From assembly GCF_020497125.1 (NCBI RefSeq), contig NC_059075.1, forward strand, positions 47,784,321 through 47,848,320: 64,000 nucleotides of DNA. The letters are read 5' to 3'. This document shows, in pieces, positions 1 to 11,590 of the stretch; position 1 is the stretch's first letter, and each line of letters opens with the position of its first letter. The position numbers were made by a program, and so were the translations under genes. The notes below the pieces were generated by a model that saw nothing but the letters and a program-made list of their open reading frames with translations, was not told the origin of the DNA and made no database searches. The stretch is from Mauremys mutica. Lineage: Eukaryota; Chordata; Testudines; Geoemydidae.

Positions 1-647
1 AACTATAACCATCCTGCATTCTGTCTTCCTCTACCACCTTTATTTAAAAGTATACACACTTACAATAAATTCAGTTTTTTTCAAATGGTAACCAATTTTT
101 ATGACGTTTAGATAAGGGTACCCATTAACCCCTGATGTCTGGTGTGCTCCTAGTTTAATTGCGGTGTAAATTATAACCCTGAGAAAATCTTGGCTGTAAA
201 TATTATAGTAAACTGTATGCATGGAAGTGTAATTCAGAAGGCAATAAGGAGTGGATACTATACAGAAAAACAATGTAAACAGGTCAGTTTTTAATGTGAA
301 AATATACACTTGTCTAAAGGATAGACAAGTGGTGTCCTGCAGTATATTTACTCAGTGTTGCAATGTAGTGCAGCAAAATGCAATAGAAGTTTTCTTAAAA
401 TGTTAATAATAACCTGTGCTCTGACTCAGTCCCTTTGCTAGCTAGCTGTATTCTGAGCCTCTTCACCAGGTGTATTGAACTGTATAAAATTATGGACAAT
501 TTCCCACAGGAACAAATATGAAACTATTGTACCAAAGACAATTTTCTTAGAAGATCAGGTGAACTTGAACCCTCCTCCAGAAAAGACCCCCCACAAAAAA
601 TCAGTGGTGCTTCCCTATAATGTGTATTTCTCTCTATGTGGTGAAAT
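1..647. other. AT-rich unique sequence, no gene seen
   Basis: I see no coding exon, RNA gene or repeat with recognisable ends. The short reading frames have no family resemblance. Confidence 0.5.
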
Positions 648-655
648 TTCTATGG

Positions 656-1014
656 GAGTGGTTCTCAACCAGGAGTCTTGGGCCCCCTGGGGGGCCACGA
701 GCAGCTTTCAGGGGGTCCACCAAGCAGGGCCAGCATTAGGCTTGCTGGGGCTCAGTGCAGAAAGCCGAAGACCCACCACATGCGGCTGAAGCCCAGGGCC
801 CTGAACCCTGCCACCCAGGGCTGAAACCGAAGCCTGAGCAACTTAGCTTTGTGGGATCCCCTGTGGTGTGGGGCCTTGGGCAACTGCCCTGCTTGCTACC
901 TCTTAATGCTTGTCCTGGCTTTTACATGCAGAAAAACAGTTGTGGCACTGGTGGGCCATGGAGTTTTTATAGCATGTTGGGGGACCTCAGAAAGAAAAAG
1001 ATTGAGAACCCCTG
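656..1014. mobile_element. Non-autonomous hAT-like DNA transposon, complete
   Basis: The element is 359 bp long. It is flanked by an exact 8-bp target duplication, TTCTATGG, at 648-655 and 1015-1022, the length typical of hAT elements. The left terminus reads GAGTGGTTCTCAACC. The right terminus, reverse-complemented, reads CAGGGGTTCTCAATC, so the terminal inverted repeats share the GGTTCTCAA core. The interior is GC-rich and encodes no transposase, so it must have been mobilised by an enzyme made elsewhere. Two overlapping reading frames that cross it (755-1057, 849-1106) are by-products of its composition. Confidence 0.88.
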
Positions 1015-1022
1015 TTCTATGG

Positions 1023-1600
1023 CATGCATGCATTTCTCTGGATGCTTTTCAAGTTAAAGCAGAAGGAAATCACAAAGCGTACACAGAACTATCTCCTCAG
1101 AAGTAGAAAAGTACAGTAGTAACACCATTCCATTTTAGAGGTAAGGTTAGCCATTGCTCTTTGTTTCTAAAAAACTGCCTTAGACTTCAACGTTACCAAA
1201 GTACTTTGCACTACAGTAAAATATGATCAGAGGCAGATATGAAAATGCCAGAGTGGGACATTAATTTTTTGTTTGGATAACTTTTTCACACTAAAAAAAT
1301 CCCTATCAGAAGGTCAGAAATAAATTGACCAAGATATATAGCAATACTACAAATGCCCTTCTATTTTCCTTAAATAGAGTGTTTCTTTACAGCAAGTAAT
1401 TTGGGCCAAATCCTGATTTATACCTTTTCGGTAGCACTGATTCTAGAACCTCCCAGGTCTTCTTGGGACATTGGGTTACCCCTTAGCAGCAACTGTATAA
1501 TAGTTAGGAAGCTGAGACTGAGCCAAGACCTGGATTCTAGGACTTGCTTCCCCAATCTGCTTGGTCATGTGTGCCATAGCCAATGAAGGAGTAAATACTC
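1023..1600. other. No gene seen; possible MIR-like trace
   Basis: The stretch is AT-rich. Around 1495-1580 there is a weak resemblance to the 5' half of a MIR-like SINE, too decayed to annotate separately. Confidence 0.35.
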
Positions 1601-1601
1601 T

Positions 1602-1688
1602 ATGATGATGATGTATTACCACATTGCCTACAAGCCCTAGTTATGGACAAGGACCCCATTGTGCTAGGTGCTATACAAACATAGAACA
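1602..1688 (-). repeat. L2/MIR 3'-tail fragment
   Basis: The forward strand holds the reverse complement of the L2/MIR tail: a block around 'ggaccccattgtgctaggtg' followed by a 'gctatacaaacatagaac' segment. The same tail occurs on the plus strand at 4870-5010 and 61458-61560. It is an old, truncated copy without visible target duplication. Confidence 0.6.
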
Positions 1689-1689
1689 G

Positions 1690-3009
1690 TGGTGTGCTAT
1701 AAAGTTTTACTGGCAGAAGTTCTGAATGACCTTTTGCACTACACACTATTATGCATTTTGTATATGCCACATATTTAAAAGAAAAATCATTTGAGAAATG
1801 TTTTAGAGAATAAAAAGAACATACTATATTTTGAATTTCCAAACATTTAAAGTCAGGCACCCTTAGTACCATGAATACAATTGAGCAAACCTCTAGGAAA
1901 AGGGGAAAAATAGCTAATTAATTTAACAAAACTCTACGAATTATGTCAGATAGCTTTCCCATACATTATAACATCATGATTTTAAGTGACCTGTCTGTTG
2001 ACACACGAGGGCTGGAAGCAAAGTGTTATCCAACTTCAGTGGGGGATTCTAATGACCAAAATAAACTTCTATTTGCATCCTGACAGGTTATGAAATATTG
2101 TACCTTAAATCTGCCCATGTTTCATATATCTTCATTGATATTGTAAGTTTCCTCCTCTGTAAGATATAACTTTTAATAACGGAATAAGTCTTTGGAGAAA
2201 ATGTTCTGCACTGAAAACTTTTGAGGTAGATAAAAGATAAGGTTTTAGCCTCAATATTCCCCGTGTTAGCAAAAAATATTAATTCACCTTAATGAAACCA
2301 AGCTTTTACCTCAGTTATTTTTGTTCTTTTTTATTTAATAGGCAACAAGTGTCTATCTCCTGCACCAGTGGGGGTGGGGGTGTCTGAGTTGGCAGAGGAG
2401 AGGCAACTGGTGGGATCCTGAGAAGAGAAAGAAAGGGTGTGGCAGCTCAGCCTTTCAGAACCCTTCTCCATCCCATCCAGAACACACCTGTAGACTATAC
2501 CTGGGTGGAGAGGGGTTCTCTGACTCACTCTGCTGGCTGGCAAGTCCCTGGGGGGAAAGGGAAAGATGACTGCCTCTCCCCCTTCCTCCCCATGGGTAAA
2601 GCCTTCTTGAGCGTTCAGCAGCCATCTTGCTGCAGTTGTTGTTTTGTACTCTATGTGCTATAACTGAAGTATGATTTTAACTGTATTTCCAAGATGCTGT
2701 GGATCTGATTGAATATTTCCTTTGGGGTAAGGCTGGCAAAGTTTATTGGGTTTATTTGCTTTCCTTAAAGATTCCCGAAGGCTCAGTTTAAAGTTAATAA
2801 GGAGCAAAGACAGCAATTTAGAAGTTGTAAGTTTAATATATGTAGTTTATGATTTTGTTGGAACTTCTATCGAGTATCCAGTGAGAGTGAGATGGTCAAA
2901 TGAGCCAGCTCCCAAAAGCCAACATAAGCAAGAGAACTGAGAGAGGGATGGTAGACTATTATCCTGCAGAAACAACAGGAGACCATAAGTCTTCAGTAAC
3001 TAAGGTACC
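1690..3009. other. Unique sequence, no gene seen
   Basis: This is AT-rich except for a mildly GC-rich patch at 2345-2610. Short frames there (2331-2543 minus, 2439-2663 plus) overlap each other and resemble no family I know. Confidence 0.45.
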
Positions 3010-3170
3010 AGTCGGGATAGCTCAGTGGTTTGAGGATTGAGTTCAATCCTTGAGGGGGCCACTTAGGGATCTGGGACAAAATCAGTACTTGGTCCTGCTA
3101 GTGAAGGCAGGGGGCTGGACTCGATGACTTTTCGGGGTCCCTTCCAGTACTGTGAGATAGGATGTTTCAT
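3010..3170 (+). repeat. Cry I-type tRNA-derived SINE, internally deleted
   Basis: The copy starts with a tRNA-like head containing the A-box segment 'gggatagctcagtgg', followed by the B-box segment 'gagttcaatcc' and the family body 'gagggggccacttagggatc'. It ends in the CR1-like tail around 'gactcgatgacttttcgggg'. Aligned to the fuller copy at 20812-20990, 22 nucleotides are missing between the A and B boxes. That loss should put the boxes too close for normal RNA polymerase III promoter geometry. Cry I SINEs are known from cryptodiran turtles. No clear target duplication is left. Confidence 0.85.
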
Positions 3171-4720
3171 TCCCTCTCACAGTGGGAAGATTCAGAGCTA
3201 GGGTGAAGTCTAGGGGTTGGCTTGAAGAAGGCCAACTCTAACTATTGCTTATATTGTCTGAGGCCATGTAACACCATGCTAAGTATCTAGTATTTTAGGG
3301 GGCAGGAGGTTTAGCCTGTCCCTCATTAGAGTTAATAAAGCTGCAACCTGCTGCCTTAAATCCATTCCTTTTTCCGTGTTTCAGTGAGGAGTACCTAGTG
3401 CTAAAATTTTAAAGGGTAAAGTTCAGCATTTAAGGTAGTTATATAATTGATTAGAAATCTTTTTACAATGTCCTTAAAATAGGAAGAGTGTTTTGTTTCC
3501 CTCACAGTTGTATAATGCAAAAGTTTGCTCTGATGGAATTTCTCTCAAACTTTCATCTCTGAGCTGAGATCAAGCATGGGGGACATTTGAACCAAAGTAT
3601 AGTATTCCAGAGACATATGAGTATATTAAATAAAGATTATAGTGAAAGTGTTTATGTAACTTTACCTATATTGGGTAGTGCTAAAGCACCTCCTATGTTT
3701 TTCCACTCTCTCCTGATATAGCTATATAAAGACTGATCACACACAAGAGTGAGTGAGAATGAGAGAGATCAAACCCAAAAATCATGGTGCCAAATTCCTA
3801 CAATCATAGACTCTATTATATATTGTGAGAGACAAATAAAACCTCTTAGTATGTTTTGATAATTTACCCTTGTTACTGTATACAAGGTACATGATATTTT
3901 ACCCACGTATAACAGGAATGAGCAGAACTAAACCAAGGTTAAATGGTTATTGTACCTTTTTTCTTTCAGTTAAATAACTTCAAGAAATTCATCAAATATA
4001 ACTTCTTTAGTGTAGCTGGTGTGCTGAAAAATAATACTAGCAGTCATTGTATTCCCTGCTAGAGATTTAGGACAGTTACATTACTGTAAAATATATCTGT
4101 GTTCATGGCTGTCAGAAGAAATCCTAACAAAATCCATACATTTGCCATATCCATTACCAGTGTAAAGAATTGCTTTGAAATGCCTGATCTAACTGTTATA
4201 CACCTTCTACTTCCTCATTTGAGTCCTGGACCGTTCCAGTCTTGTGTTGAAATGCCTTTGTATTGGTAAAGAGGACAATGATATAACACCTCCAATTTAA
4301 CAAGTTTTGTTCGAATTTGCTAATGAAAAAATAGGAAAGCAGTAACCATAGGAAAGCAGTTGTGCTTAAATCACATTTCAATGTGAGGACAATTGGTGTG
4401 CAGAGCTGTTCATTAGATCTGTTGGTTAAAGCAGACTAATTAGAAAAAGAAAGTATAGAGAAAATACATTAATTAGCAGAGATTATTATTAGACAAAATG
4501 CAAATAAATAAAATACTATGGTTAAATTTAAAGCTTCTGCAAAACAGTAGCAAGCTCTCTCTTGCACTCCTGCAATATGTGCCTCTAAACAACATCATCT
4601 AGTATGAAAAAAGCAAGTTTTACTGCAAGGGTATTCAACCAATATCATTTACAGTGTGATCCCAATGTAACTATGGTGAAACTGAGAAAAGATTAGGCAA
4701 AAAAGGGCAGAGCTGCTATT
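3171..4720. other. AT-rich unique sequence, no gene seen
   Basis: No repeat termini or coding similarity are visible. A purine-rich GAGTGAGTGAGAATGAGAGA patch lies near 3748-3767. The 61-codon minus-strand frame at 4196-4381 looks like chance. Confidence 0.45.
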
Positions 4721-4724
4721 GGTG

Positions 4725-5010
4725 TTGTGATTAATGCAGTGGTCTTGTACTCAGGTCAGTTCTTAGCTGTGTCCTAAATTTCCAGAGTGACCTTAGGTGA
4801 GTCTCTTAATTTCACTCTGCCTCATTTCTCCATCTGTAGTTCTTTCTTATCCCCCTCCTTTCTTTGTCTTGACTATTTAGATTATAAACTCTTTAGACCA
4901 GGGTCTCTCTTACTATGTACATGTACAGTGCTTGGCAAAATGGGGCCCCAATATTGGTCGGTGCTTGTAGGTACTGCTGTCATACAAATAATAATAATAG
5001 AAAACATGTT
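4725..5010 (+). repeat. MIR-like SINE with L2-type tail
   Basis: The order matches a MIR: a 5' region around 'gcagtggtcttgtactcagg', the conserved core 'gagtgaccttaggtgagtct' continuing to 'cctcatttctccatctgtag', then the L2-type tail 'attataaactctttagacca' ending in a short AAT-rich run. MIR is an ancient amniote SINE that borrows the L2 3' end for reverse transcription. The copy is strongly diverged, as expected for its age. Confidence 0.75.
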
Positions 5011-5057
5011 TGTCTCCCAAAGTGAGAGTCAAATAGGTTTTATTATACACCTAAGCT

Positions 5058-5265
5058 AGGCTGTGTCTAAATTACAATCTTCATTTATGTAACCAATTCA
5101 TTCAGGTAGCCCCCTCATTATTAAACTACAAGAACTGGCTCAGCTCTGATGTCATTACACTTCATACTGTATGTCACTGCATAACTACACTATGAAGTGT
5201 AATGACATAAAAGCTGAACCAGTTCTTGACTTTTGTTTAACAATGAGGGAGATAAAATCGTAGCT
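5058..5265. mobile_element. Foldback (MITE-like) DNA element
   Basis: The block is a long imperfect inverted repeat. The left arm (about 5108-5166) contains 'agaactggctcagctc' and 'atgtcattacacttcata'. The right arm (about 5191-5252) contains their reverse complements, 'tatgaagtgtaatgacat' and 'gctgaaccagttct', and a 'ccctcatt'/'aatgaggg' pair lies further out. The loop is about 25 bp. The outer left edge near 5061 ('ctgtgtctaaatta') resembles the GTCTACACT core of other MITEs here. Target duplication and exact outer ends are not resolved. Confidence 0.65.
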
Positions 5266-5280
5266 ATTCATGAGCGCAAA

Positions 5281-5292
5281 CCCCCCCCCCCA
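5281..5292. repeat. Poly-C tract
   Basis: Twelve consecutive C residues directly downstream of the foldback element. It is probably length-variable. Confidence 0.8.
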
Positions 5293-5480
5293 AATCAACA
5301 AACAGAAAAGGCAAGTCATTAGTTGTAAGAACCTACAGATAAATTAAACCTTGCCTAAGATGTATTGATTTTCCGTGGCCTTGCCTATAGAATAATGTCA
5401 AGCATGCCTGACAATCCATTAGGTTCAGTATGCAAAATCTACTTAGAATTTTTTTCTTTTCTGAAAGATATACTAGTATC

Positions 5481-5545
5481 AGATTCTGATCTCAACTACA
5501 CTAGTGTAAATCAGGAATAATTCCACTTTGAAATGGAGTTACACC
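5481..5545. repeat. Short dispersed palindrome, half-decayed copy
   Basis: The left half ('cagattctgatctcaac' then 'ctagtgtaaatcagg') belongs to the short palindromic family seen better preserved at 14722, 42601 and 61938. The right half keeps 'aatggagttacacc' but has lost most of its mirror symmetry. Confidence 0.5.
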
Positions 5546-5565
5546 GACGTTGACCAGTATATGTG

Positions 5566-6299
5566 AGCAAAGCATCAAAATACAGCATACTGTAAGGCAT
5601 GTACCATATTAAAAGTGAGTACGAAAGCTTATATTTTGAACAAATAAAAGTTTTTCCAACTATTACTGAAAGCATGAAATTGGTTAGAGCGGTGCTATTA
5701 GGTGATAACAATTGTAATAAAAACTCTACTTAACATAACAAGTATAAGATTTATGTATACTTCTTAACTTGATATAGTACAATACTGACTACTGTAGCAG
5801 ACATATAACTAAGAAGGTTTTCGATTAAAAAAAAAATCTTGTTAACAAGTGTAAGTGTCAATTCTGAAAAGCTATGAAAGGAATAACTACAAATTTCTCA
5901 ATTTTTTTATTAAAATGCTCACATTTTAGAACTTTAAAATCCAAATGCAACATATTTTTCTTTTGATTTACAATACAAAAAGTGATTTCAAAAGAAGCCA
6001 GTATTTTACATCAAATTCCACTGTGATTTATAGATGCTTCTTTCAAGCCTATAATCAAAACAATTATTTTACCATGAAAAGATCTCTCTGCCTACACTGA
6101 TGGTTTCCAGTATGCAAGAGAAACAAAGATAGACAGTAACATTTTTGACAGAAAAATGTAGCATATGGAACAACGTAGTTAATTCTTAAACATGCAATTA
6201 CTTTGTTTTAGCAAAATGCCACAAAGATACCTATATGTCTGTCCTGTCTTCCTTTTACTGATAACATGGCTATGGACAGAAAAATCACTCCATATAATG
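5566..6299. other. AT-rich unique sequence, no gene seen
   Basis: No repeat or exon is recognised. The frame at 6192-6512 only becomes long because it runs into the GC-rich block downstream. Confidence 0.45.
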
Positions 6300-6895
6300 G
6301 TCTTCACTTGGGGTTTGGTTGGGAATTGTGGGCTAGTGGTCAAGGCAACAACCCCTGACTGGCAGGGGGGTTGTGGGGAGGGGAGCCTGGACCTTTCCAC
6401 TCCACCGGGCTTCAACCCAGGGCCCTATGGGCTACCAGTGATCTGGCAACTGAGACTGCTTAAGGCTGTCCTCCCTGGGGCACTTGCTCTCGTCCCGCCC
6501 CCACCTCCCTGAGAGCTTAGTCCAATGCTTTCTCCTGTTGGGGAAGTCCAAATCAAGTAAGTAAGAGGGGTTTACCCATGTCCAGGGTCCACAGGCAGGG
6601 GAGAGGGGGTTACTTCCCTCTCTGATTGTTTCTGGGGTGGGCCCACTCTCTCCTCCAGGAGGGCTGCTTTGGGCAACTGTGTGAAAGACTTCCCCCAGCT
6701 CTGCACTGCTGGAGCTGTAGGGTGCAGGTCTGCTCACCTCCAGCTCTGACACCCAAATGAGCTCTTTCTCTGTATTTTAATTGTTCCACCAGATGGAGCA
6801 TTTACTGCAGGTGTGGCAGGGCGGGGCTGGCTGGACCCAAAATAATCCTTTAACCCCTTGTTGCCCAGTGTGGGGTTTTGTACACCTCATCATAC
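6300..6895 (+). repeat. GC-rich LTR-like repeat, unclassified
   Basis: A sharply bounded GC-rich block sits in AT-rich flanks. It contains C- and G-rich runs, several stop-free frames on both strands, and an A/T-rich exit ('cccaaaataatccttt') before a final 'gtgtggggttttgtacacct'. The composition and lack of coding sense suggest an old solo LTR, perhaps Ty3/Gypsy-like. I could not find TG..CA ends with a matching target duplication, so this is inference. Confidence 0.4.
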
Positions 6896-9800
6896 TCCAT
6901 AATGCTTTTCTCTAACTTTAGAGACAATCTTGGTTTTATGTGTGTATTTTCTTTTGAAAATGGCAATCTAAGTACACGGAATGCTGGATGGAAGGAATCA
7001 GATTTGAATTTCCAATTTAATAAAAGCTACAATTAGAACTGTAAATTGATCAGCAGTAGGGTTTAAACAAGAAGATGCCAGATTTTGAGACATGCATTGC
7101 CTCAGCTAGCATTATTATTTCTTTTTTGCCTCATCACTTATGGTCAAGATAAAAATTCATTTTTTTTCTAGACTGCTTCATGTTTTTAATCTGATCATCT
7201 TGTGGGCAAGGTACTCGACCTGTTGGCATTGTGCCCTAATGAGGAACTGCATGACCTCTCTGTTTTTGCCACGCATAGGACAGCAGAGAGCTTTTAAAAA
7301 ACACTATCAAAGTCCTTTAATAAACTGTGAGTGAGTAGTAACATAGGTGCTTATGCTCCCTCTCCAAATGCAATGGAACAGAAGAGCTCAAGAGAATGGA
7401 CCTTACTCAAGAGTTACAAAAGCAGGTACTATGTCAGGAGCAGTACTGCCATGGGGCATAAAAAACTCTGATGGGTCATGCAGATAGACTGAGCCTCTGA
7501 GCAAAAGGCGTGGCCCTCAGGACCTATGCAGATTTCAAGAGCCAAGAATCAATACTGCTCTACAGGAGGCAAACAAGGACAATTAAAAGGACTCCTAAGC
7601 TGAAACTTGTTAAATTTTAGGTCCCCTTGGTGGGTTCTTCCCATGTTTGAGACAACAGGGGCTTTATAACTGTCCTTGTATCAGATTGTTATTGAACTAT
7701 AAATTTGACAATGCATAGAAATACCAAATTTGCTTCACAGTGAGAGCGTAGTTATTTCTCCTCATTCTGATTGAGATATCTACATAGGAAGCCAAATAAG
7801 GTATAAAAGACTGGATTGGAATTTATGCATTTTGTTATTGTTTTTGTGACAATTATGCATCTTGCTTCATTGACTAATGTACTTCTTAACAAAAATAATA
7901 ATAATTATAAACCCCAAGAAAGTTACTTAAAAATGTTGCCTCTTTTTTGCATTGACAAATTCAAATTCATGTTGTAAAACCTTTTCATAACTATTACCAC
8001 AATGGCAAAATGCAAACAAAGTTTGTGGGAGTACAATTGTAGTCGGTACAACAATAAATGAATCAATTGAAGACAAACATTAAAAGAGTTATTTGCTAAT
8101 GGGCACCATGCCAGGGTTACTTATGCAATGCTGCCTGAAGAATTCCTAAGCTCAGTTCAGAAGATACAGATCGATGCACCTCCAAAGAGAGTCTATATCA
8201 ATCTCCATTTCATTCATTAGCTCCCACTCTGAGCTGGTTGGTTGCTAGTTAACTCTTTAATGTGGGAGAAACTGTCAGTGTAAAGGCCACTGGGACACAC
8301 ACACTCTTCCCTGCTGTACTTGACCTGTCGATATTTCTTGCAGCATACTGTTTAAACTGGTACAGCTAATGGCAAAATGGAGACCTATGGGGTTTGGGAG
8401 GCTTTCCGAGCTTTAGAATGGCTTATCATTCTATAGTAAACATTAGTAAATTCATCCTGATACTGTATTCCTGTTAGTGTCCTACTGTATAGGAGAACAG
8501 GGCCTCAGATGAAATAATTTAAACAATTTTCTGTTCCTGAAATCAAAGACAGCTTTAATAATAAATTATGTTAATTTGAGAAATTAGCACATTGAGACAT
8601 CATGCAAAGGAACTTGCGGCAACTGACATTTGGTTGGTAATTACATTTTTCTAATGTCCCGGACACAGACAGAATGAGATAGCTACAGCTGTAAAGTTAA
8701 CTCAGTTTCACTTTGAATTAGTTTCGGTACAAGTTCATTGTATTACTGAGTAGAAAACTGGTGGCTCAGAGATCTGACTGATGCATGAACTATTCCAAGT
8801 ACTTCTGAAAGTGTAAATATGAGATCTAACACATAAAGGCATAATTACTAAAACAAAGAACAACCTCAAACCACCAAGACTTGTGGGCTTTGCTTATTTT
8901 CTTTCTACAAATATTGAATTTACTAATTTCCCTTGCCTTCCTGTTGAATAAAATCAATTTTCCTCAGTAGAGCTGATCTCTCCTTTGTTTAAGGATAGAT
9001 GCACAGTTGATATGCATCCTTAGATATAATGTTAATGTAAAATCCTTGAATATGTAGGACAACAGCACTGTGTGCACCCAGAGCAGTTTCTGATTCATTA
9101 TTTGACAATCAGTACTCTCCATACATTAACTGAAATGTTTGGGATTAGCTGGGGGAGGGAGGAGAAGCTTCACATTATTTTAAAACTCTAGTCAAATTGT
9201 TTGTAGATAAATTTTGATAACAACACCTGTTTTTTCTCTCTTGGCCAATACAATCTATTGAGAATCCTGGCTTCAACAATTTCCCTGCAGAATTGTCAAA
9301 CATATGTATTTGTATTTCATTACTTGGGTAATAGCTGATTTGCCAAATTCATTTACTACTAGTTGCTCCTCAAACATCTCAGTGGGATAATTAAGGAATA
9401 CTAAGAACTGAAACTGTAGTACGTTAGGAGGGGGTTAGAGCAATTGCCCAAATCCCACTCCTGATTAAATTGCTGCCCAGAATTAAATATTCAATAACTG
9501 AAATTCTGCTTCTTTCCATTACTCTAAGCAACTTATCAGGGAGACAGAATAACTCCCTGTTTTGTGCAACAGAGACCAAAAAATTCATTGCGCCAGTCAA
9601 ACCATTTGTAATCCCTTATGAGCATGCAAGAATGGTATTTAAACTGAAAATTGACTGGCTAATGGACTAAGTGGTGCCTTCTGTTCTAATGGTTAAACAG
9701 GCTGGCATTAAAACAAACAAAAGCGCATTGATGCACAATGACTGAGCTGGGGAGGATACACAAGTGGTGGTATGGGCCAACACAACAAAGGAGGCCAGAT

Positions 9801-10292
9801 AAAAACCCTTGCTATGGCAGCAGGTTCAGGAGGGGTGGTAGTGAAATAGTTTGTATCCAGAAAACTATAGAAATATAGGTATGGATTCTTGGCCTTGCTC
9901 CATTCCTTTTGTGGTGCACAGAAAGTGCAAAGGAAGGGGAAACTTCCTGCACCTCCCCCGGTGCAGGGGAGTCCCCAATGCTTACAGAACTGGCATCGTT
10001 GGGATGGGAGCTAGTGTTTCCTTCACTCAGCCCTGTCTATATCCAGATAGTCCTTTGGGGACCACTGCCATTGCCTCCAGGCTGCTCGAACCTATGCTGA
10101 GGCTAGGGTGAAGTCAGGCAGCGAATCAAGGAACCACAACCACTCCCCCTTGCCCCTCATACTCCATTCCCAACAGATCTTGGCCGAAGGAGAGAATCTG
10201 GCTCAGAATTTACAATGGTGCTTCTGTTTGAACAGCCAATGGAAAACAAATCTGCAGTTTCTTATAGTTGGTGATGGTATGCAGACTATAAT
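6896..10292. other. AT-rich unique sequence, no gene seen
   Basis: About 3.4 kb without recognisable mobile element ends or coding similarity. Short frames at 7140-7334, 9470-9670 and 9851-10111 have no family match. A mildly GC-rich patch lies at 9930-10110. Confidence 0.45.
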
Positions 10293-10767
10293 TAGGGCTA
10301 AGATTTTGTCACAGATATTTTTTAGTAAAAGTCACGGACAAGTCAGGGGCAATAAAGAAAAATTCACAGAAGCCCATGACCTGTCCGTGACTTTTACTAA
10401 AAATATCCTGACAAAATGGGGAGCTGCGGGGTGGCTGGGCAGCAGTGGGAGACCTAGCTCAGAGCTTGGAGGCCTCCCCGACCCGGGGGGCTCAGAGCTC
10501 CAGGGTCCCCTGCTGCCTGTGGTTCGGAGCTCTGGGGGCCTCCACTGCCAGCAGCAGCTGGGAGCTCCGGTGGCTCCAGTGGCTCAGAGCTCCGGAGGCA
10601 CATCCCCATCACCCATGGTGTCCGGGACCCCCGCCGCCTCAGGCAGCAGGGGTACCCTGCGCTGTAGGCAGCAGGGCAAGCCTGCAGCTCCCAGCCGCCA
10701 CTGGCTGAAGTCACGGAGGTCTCTGGAAGTCACAGAAGTCAACCTCTGTGACAAAATCATAGCCTTA
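10293..10767. mobile_element. hAT-like non-autonomous element with 5' hairpin
   Basis: The left terminus is TAGGGCTAAGATTTTGTCAC. The right terminus, reverse-complemented, is TAAGGCTATGATTTTGTCAC, giving about 20-bp terminal inverted repeats. Flanks ACTATAAT (10285-10292) and CATATAAT (10768-10775) match at 6 of 8 positions and fit a decayed 8-bp hAT target duplication. Just inside the left end, 'ttagtaaaagtcacggacaa' is mirrored near 10381-10405 by 'ctgtccgtgacttttactaa', a strong hairpin. The interior (10415-10700) is GC-rich. A 226-codon frame (10108-10788) runs through the element but makes no recognisable protein. Confidence 0.78.
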
Positions 10768-10785
10768 CATATAATTAAAGTTGCT

Positions 10786-10915
10786 TAACACTTCTCATTA
10801 TAAGACCCTGCTTTCAGTTACTTATAACTTTGCCAAACTTTAACTCATTAAGGTTGAATATTTTTGGAAAGTTCCAGCTAACATGGTTCAGCTCTCTTTG
10901 AGAACAAGATTAGGG
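10786..10915 (+). repeat. Unclassified interspersed repeat (copy 1)
   Basis: The segment 'gctttcagttacttataact' and the following 'ccaaactttaactcatt' match, with divergence, the segment at 57337-57420 ('gttttcatttgcttataact', then 'ccaagctttacccattt'). Two diverged copies 46 kb apart show that this is an interspersed repeat. I do not know its class. Confidence 0.5.
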
Positions 10916-10924
10916 AAAATAAGA

Positions 10925-11130
10925 TTAGTGAGGGTAATTAACCATTAGAATGATTTACCAACAGTTGTGGTGGCAATTTTTAAAATCAAGATTAGATGTT
11001 TTTGCTAAAAGATATGCTCTAGTTCAAACACAAATTAATTCAGGGAAGTCTTATGGCCTGTGTTATAGAGGAGATCAGATTAGATGATCACAATGGTCCC
11101 TTCTGGCTTTATAATCTAGGAATCCACTTT
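10925..11130 (+). repeat. CR1 LINE 3' end
   Basis: The 5' part decodes to the decayed last residues of CR1 ORF2, of the form N-D-L-P then A-I-F-K-S-R-L-D-V-F, with a small internal deletion. The typical CR1 3' UTR follows: 'tatggcctgtgttatagagg', 'cagattagatgatcacaatg' and 'gtcccttctggctttataat'. The copy is 5'-truncated, as CR1 insertions usually are. Confidence 0.75.
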
Positions 11131-11134
11131 CTAT

Positions 11135-11489
11135 TAAAAAGATATATTGCCCACATGAAAATATTCTTACAACCATTTTGTTGCAAAGTTCTAGCATCTC
11201 TATGCTTTGGAGCAAGGGCATGAAATTTGCTTGGGTAACTGTCCTGATGTTAGGTATGTGCCTTTTACCTCTCTGCGGTAAAGTTACCACTCCAACAGAC
11301 CCCCTCCTGATGGGCTGTGGCACTGCAGGAAATTTTGCCTCAGTTCCCCTCCTCACCCCCCTGCTCCTCCCTTGGTGTTCACACCTCAACTGCTAGCAGA
11401 GGACCTCACCCTCCCTGATTGAACTAACCTCATTATCTCCAGACTGATTCTTGCCTGTATATTTATACCTGCCTCTGGGAATTTCCATT
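11135..11489. other. No gene seen
   Basis: A C-rich stretch around 11260-11400 gives overlapping frames on both strands (11075-11389 minus, 11178-11396 plus), neither recognisable. Confidence 0.4.
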
Positions 11490-11590
11490 ACATGCGTCTG
11501 ACGAAGTGGGTATTCACCCACGGAAGCTTATGCTCCAATACATCTGTTAGTTTTAAAGGTGCCACAGGACTCTCTGTTGCTTTTTACATA
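11490..11590 (+). repeat. Reptile interspersed repeat ('gaagtgggtattcacccac' type)
   Basis: It contains 'gtctgacgaagtgggtattc', 'gcttatgctccaatacatct' and 'ggtgccacaggactctctgt'. A diverged reverse-strand relative at 46393-46500 has 'ttgtggcaccttagagac', 'cataagcttttgtgggct' and 'acccacttcatcggatgc'. The two copies establish the family. I recognise it as common in turtle and crocodilian sequence but cannot assign its class with confidence. Confidence 0.6.

Noticed and set aside
10108..10788. 226-codon plus-strand open frame, the longest in the window
   Set aside because: It runs across the end of unique DNA and through a non-autonomous transposon with GC-rich interior; low-complexity Ser/Gly/Pro-rich product.
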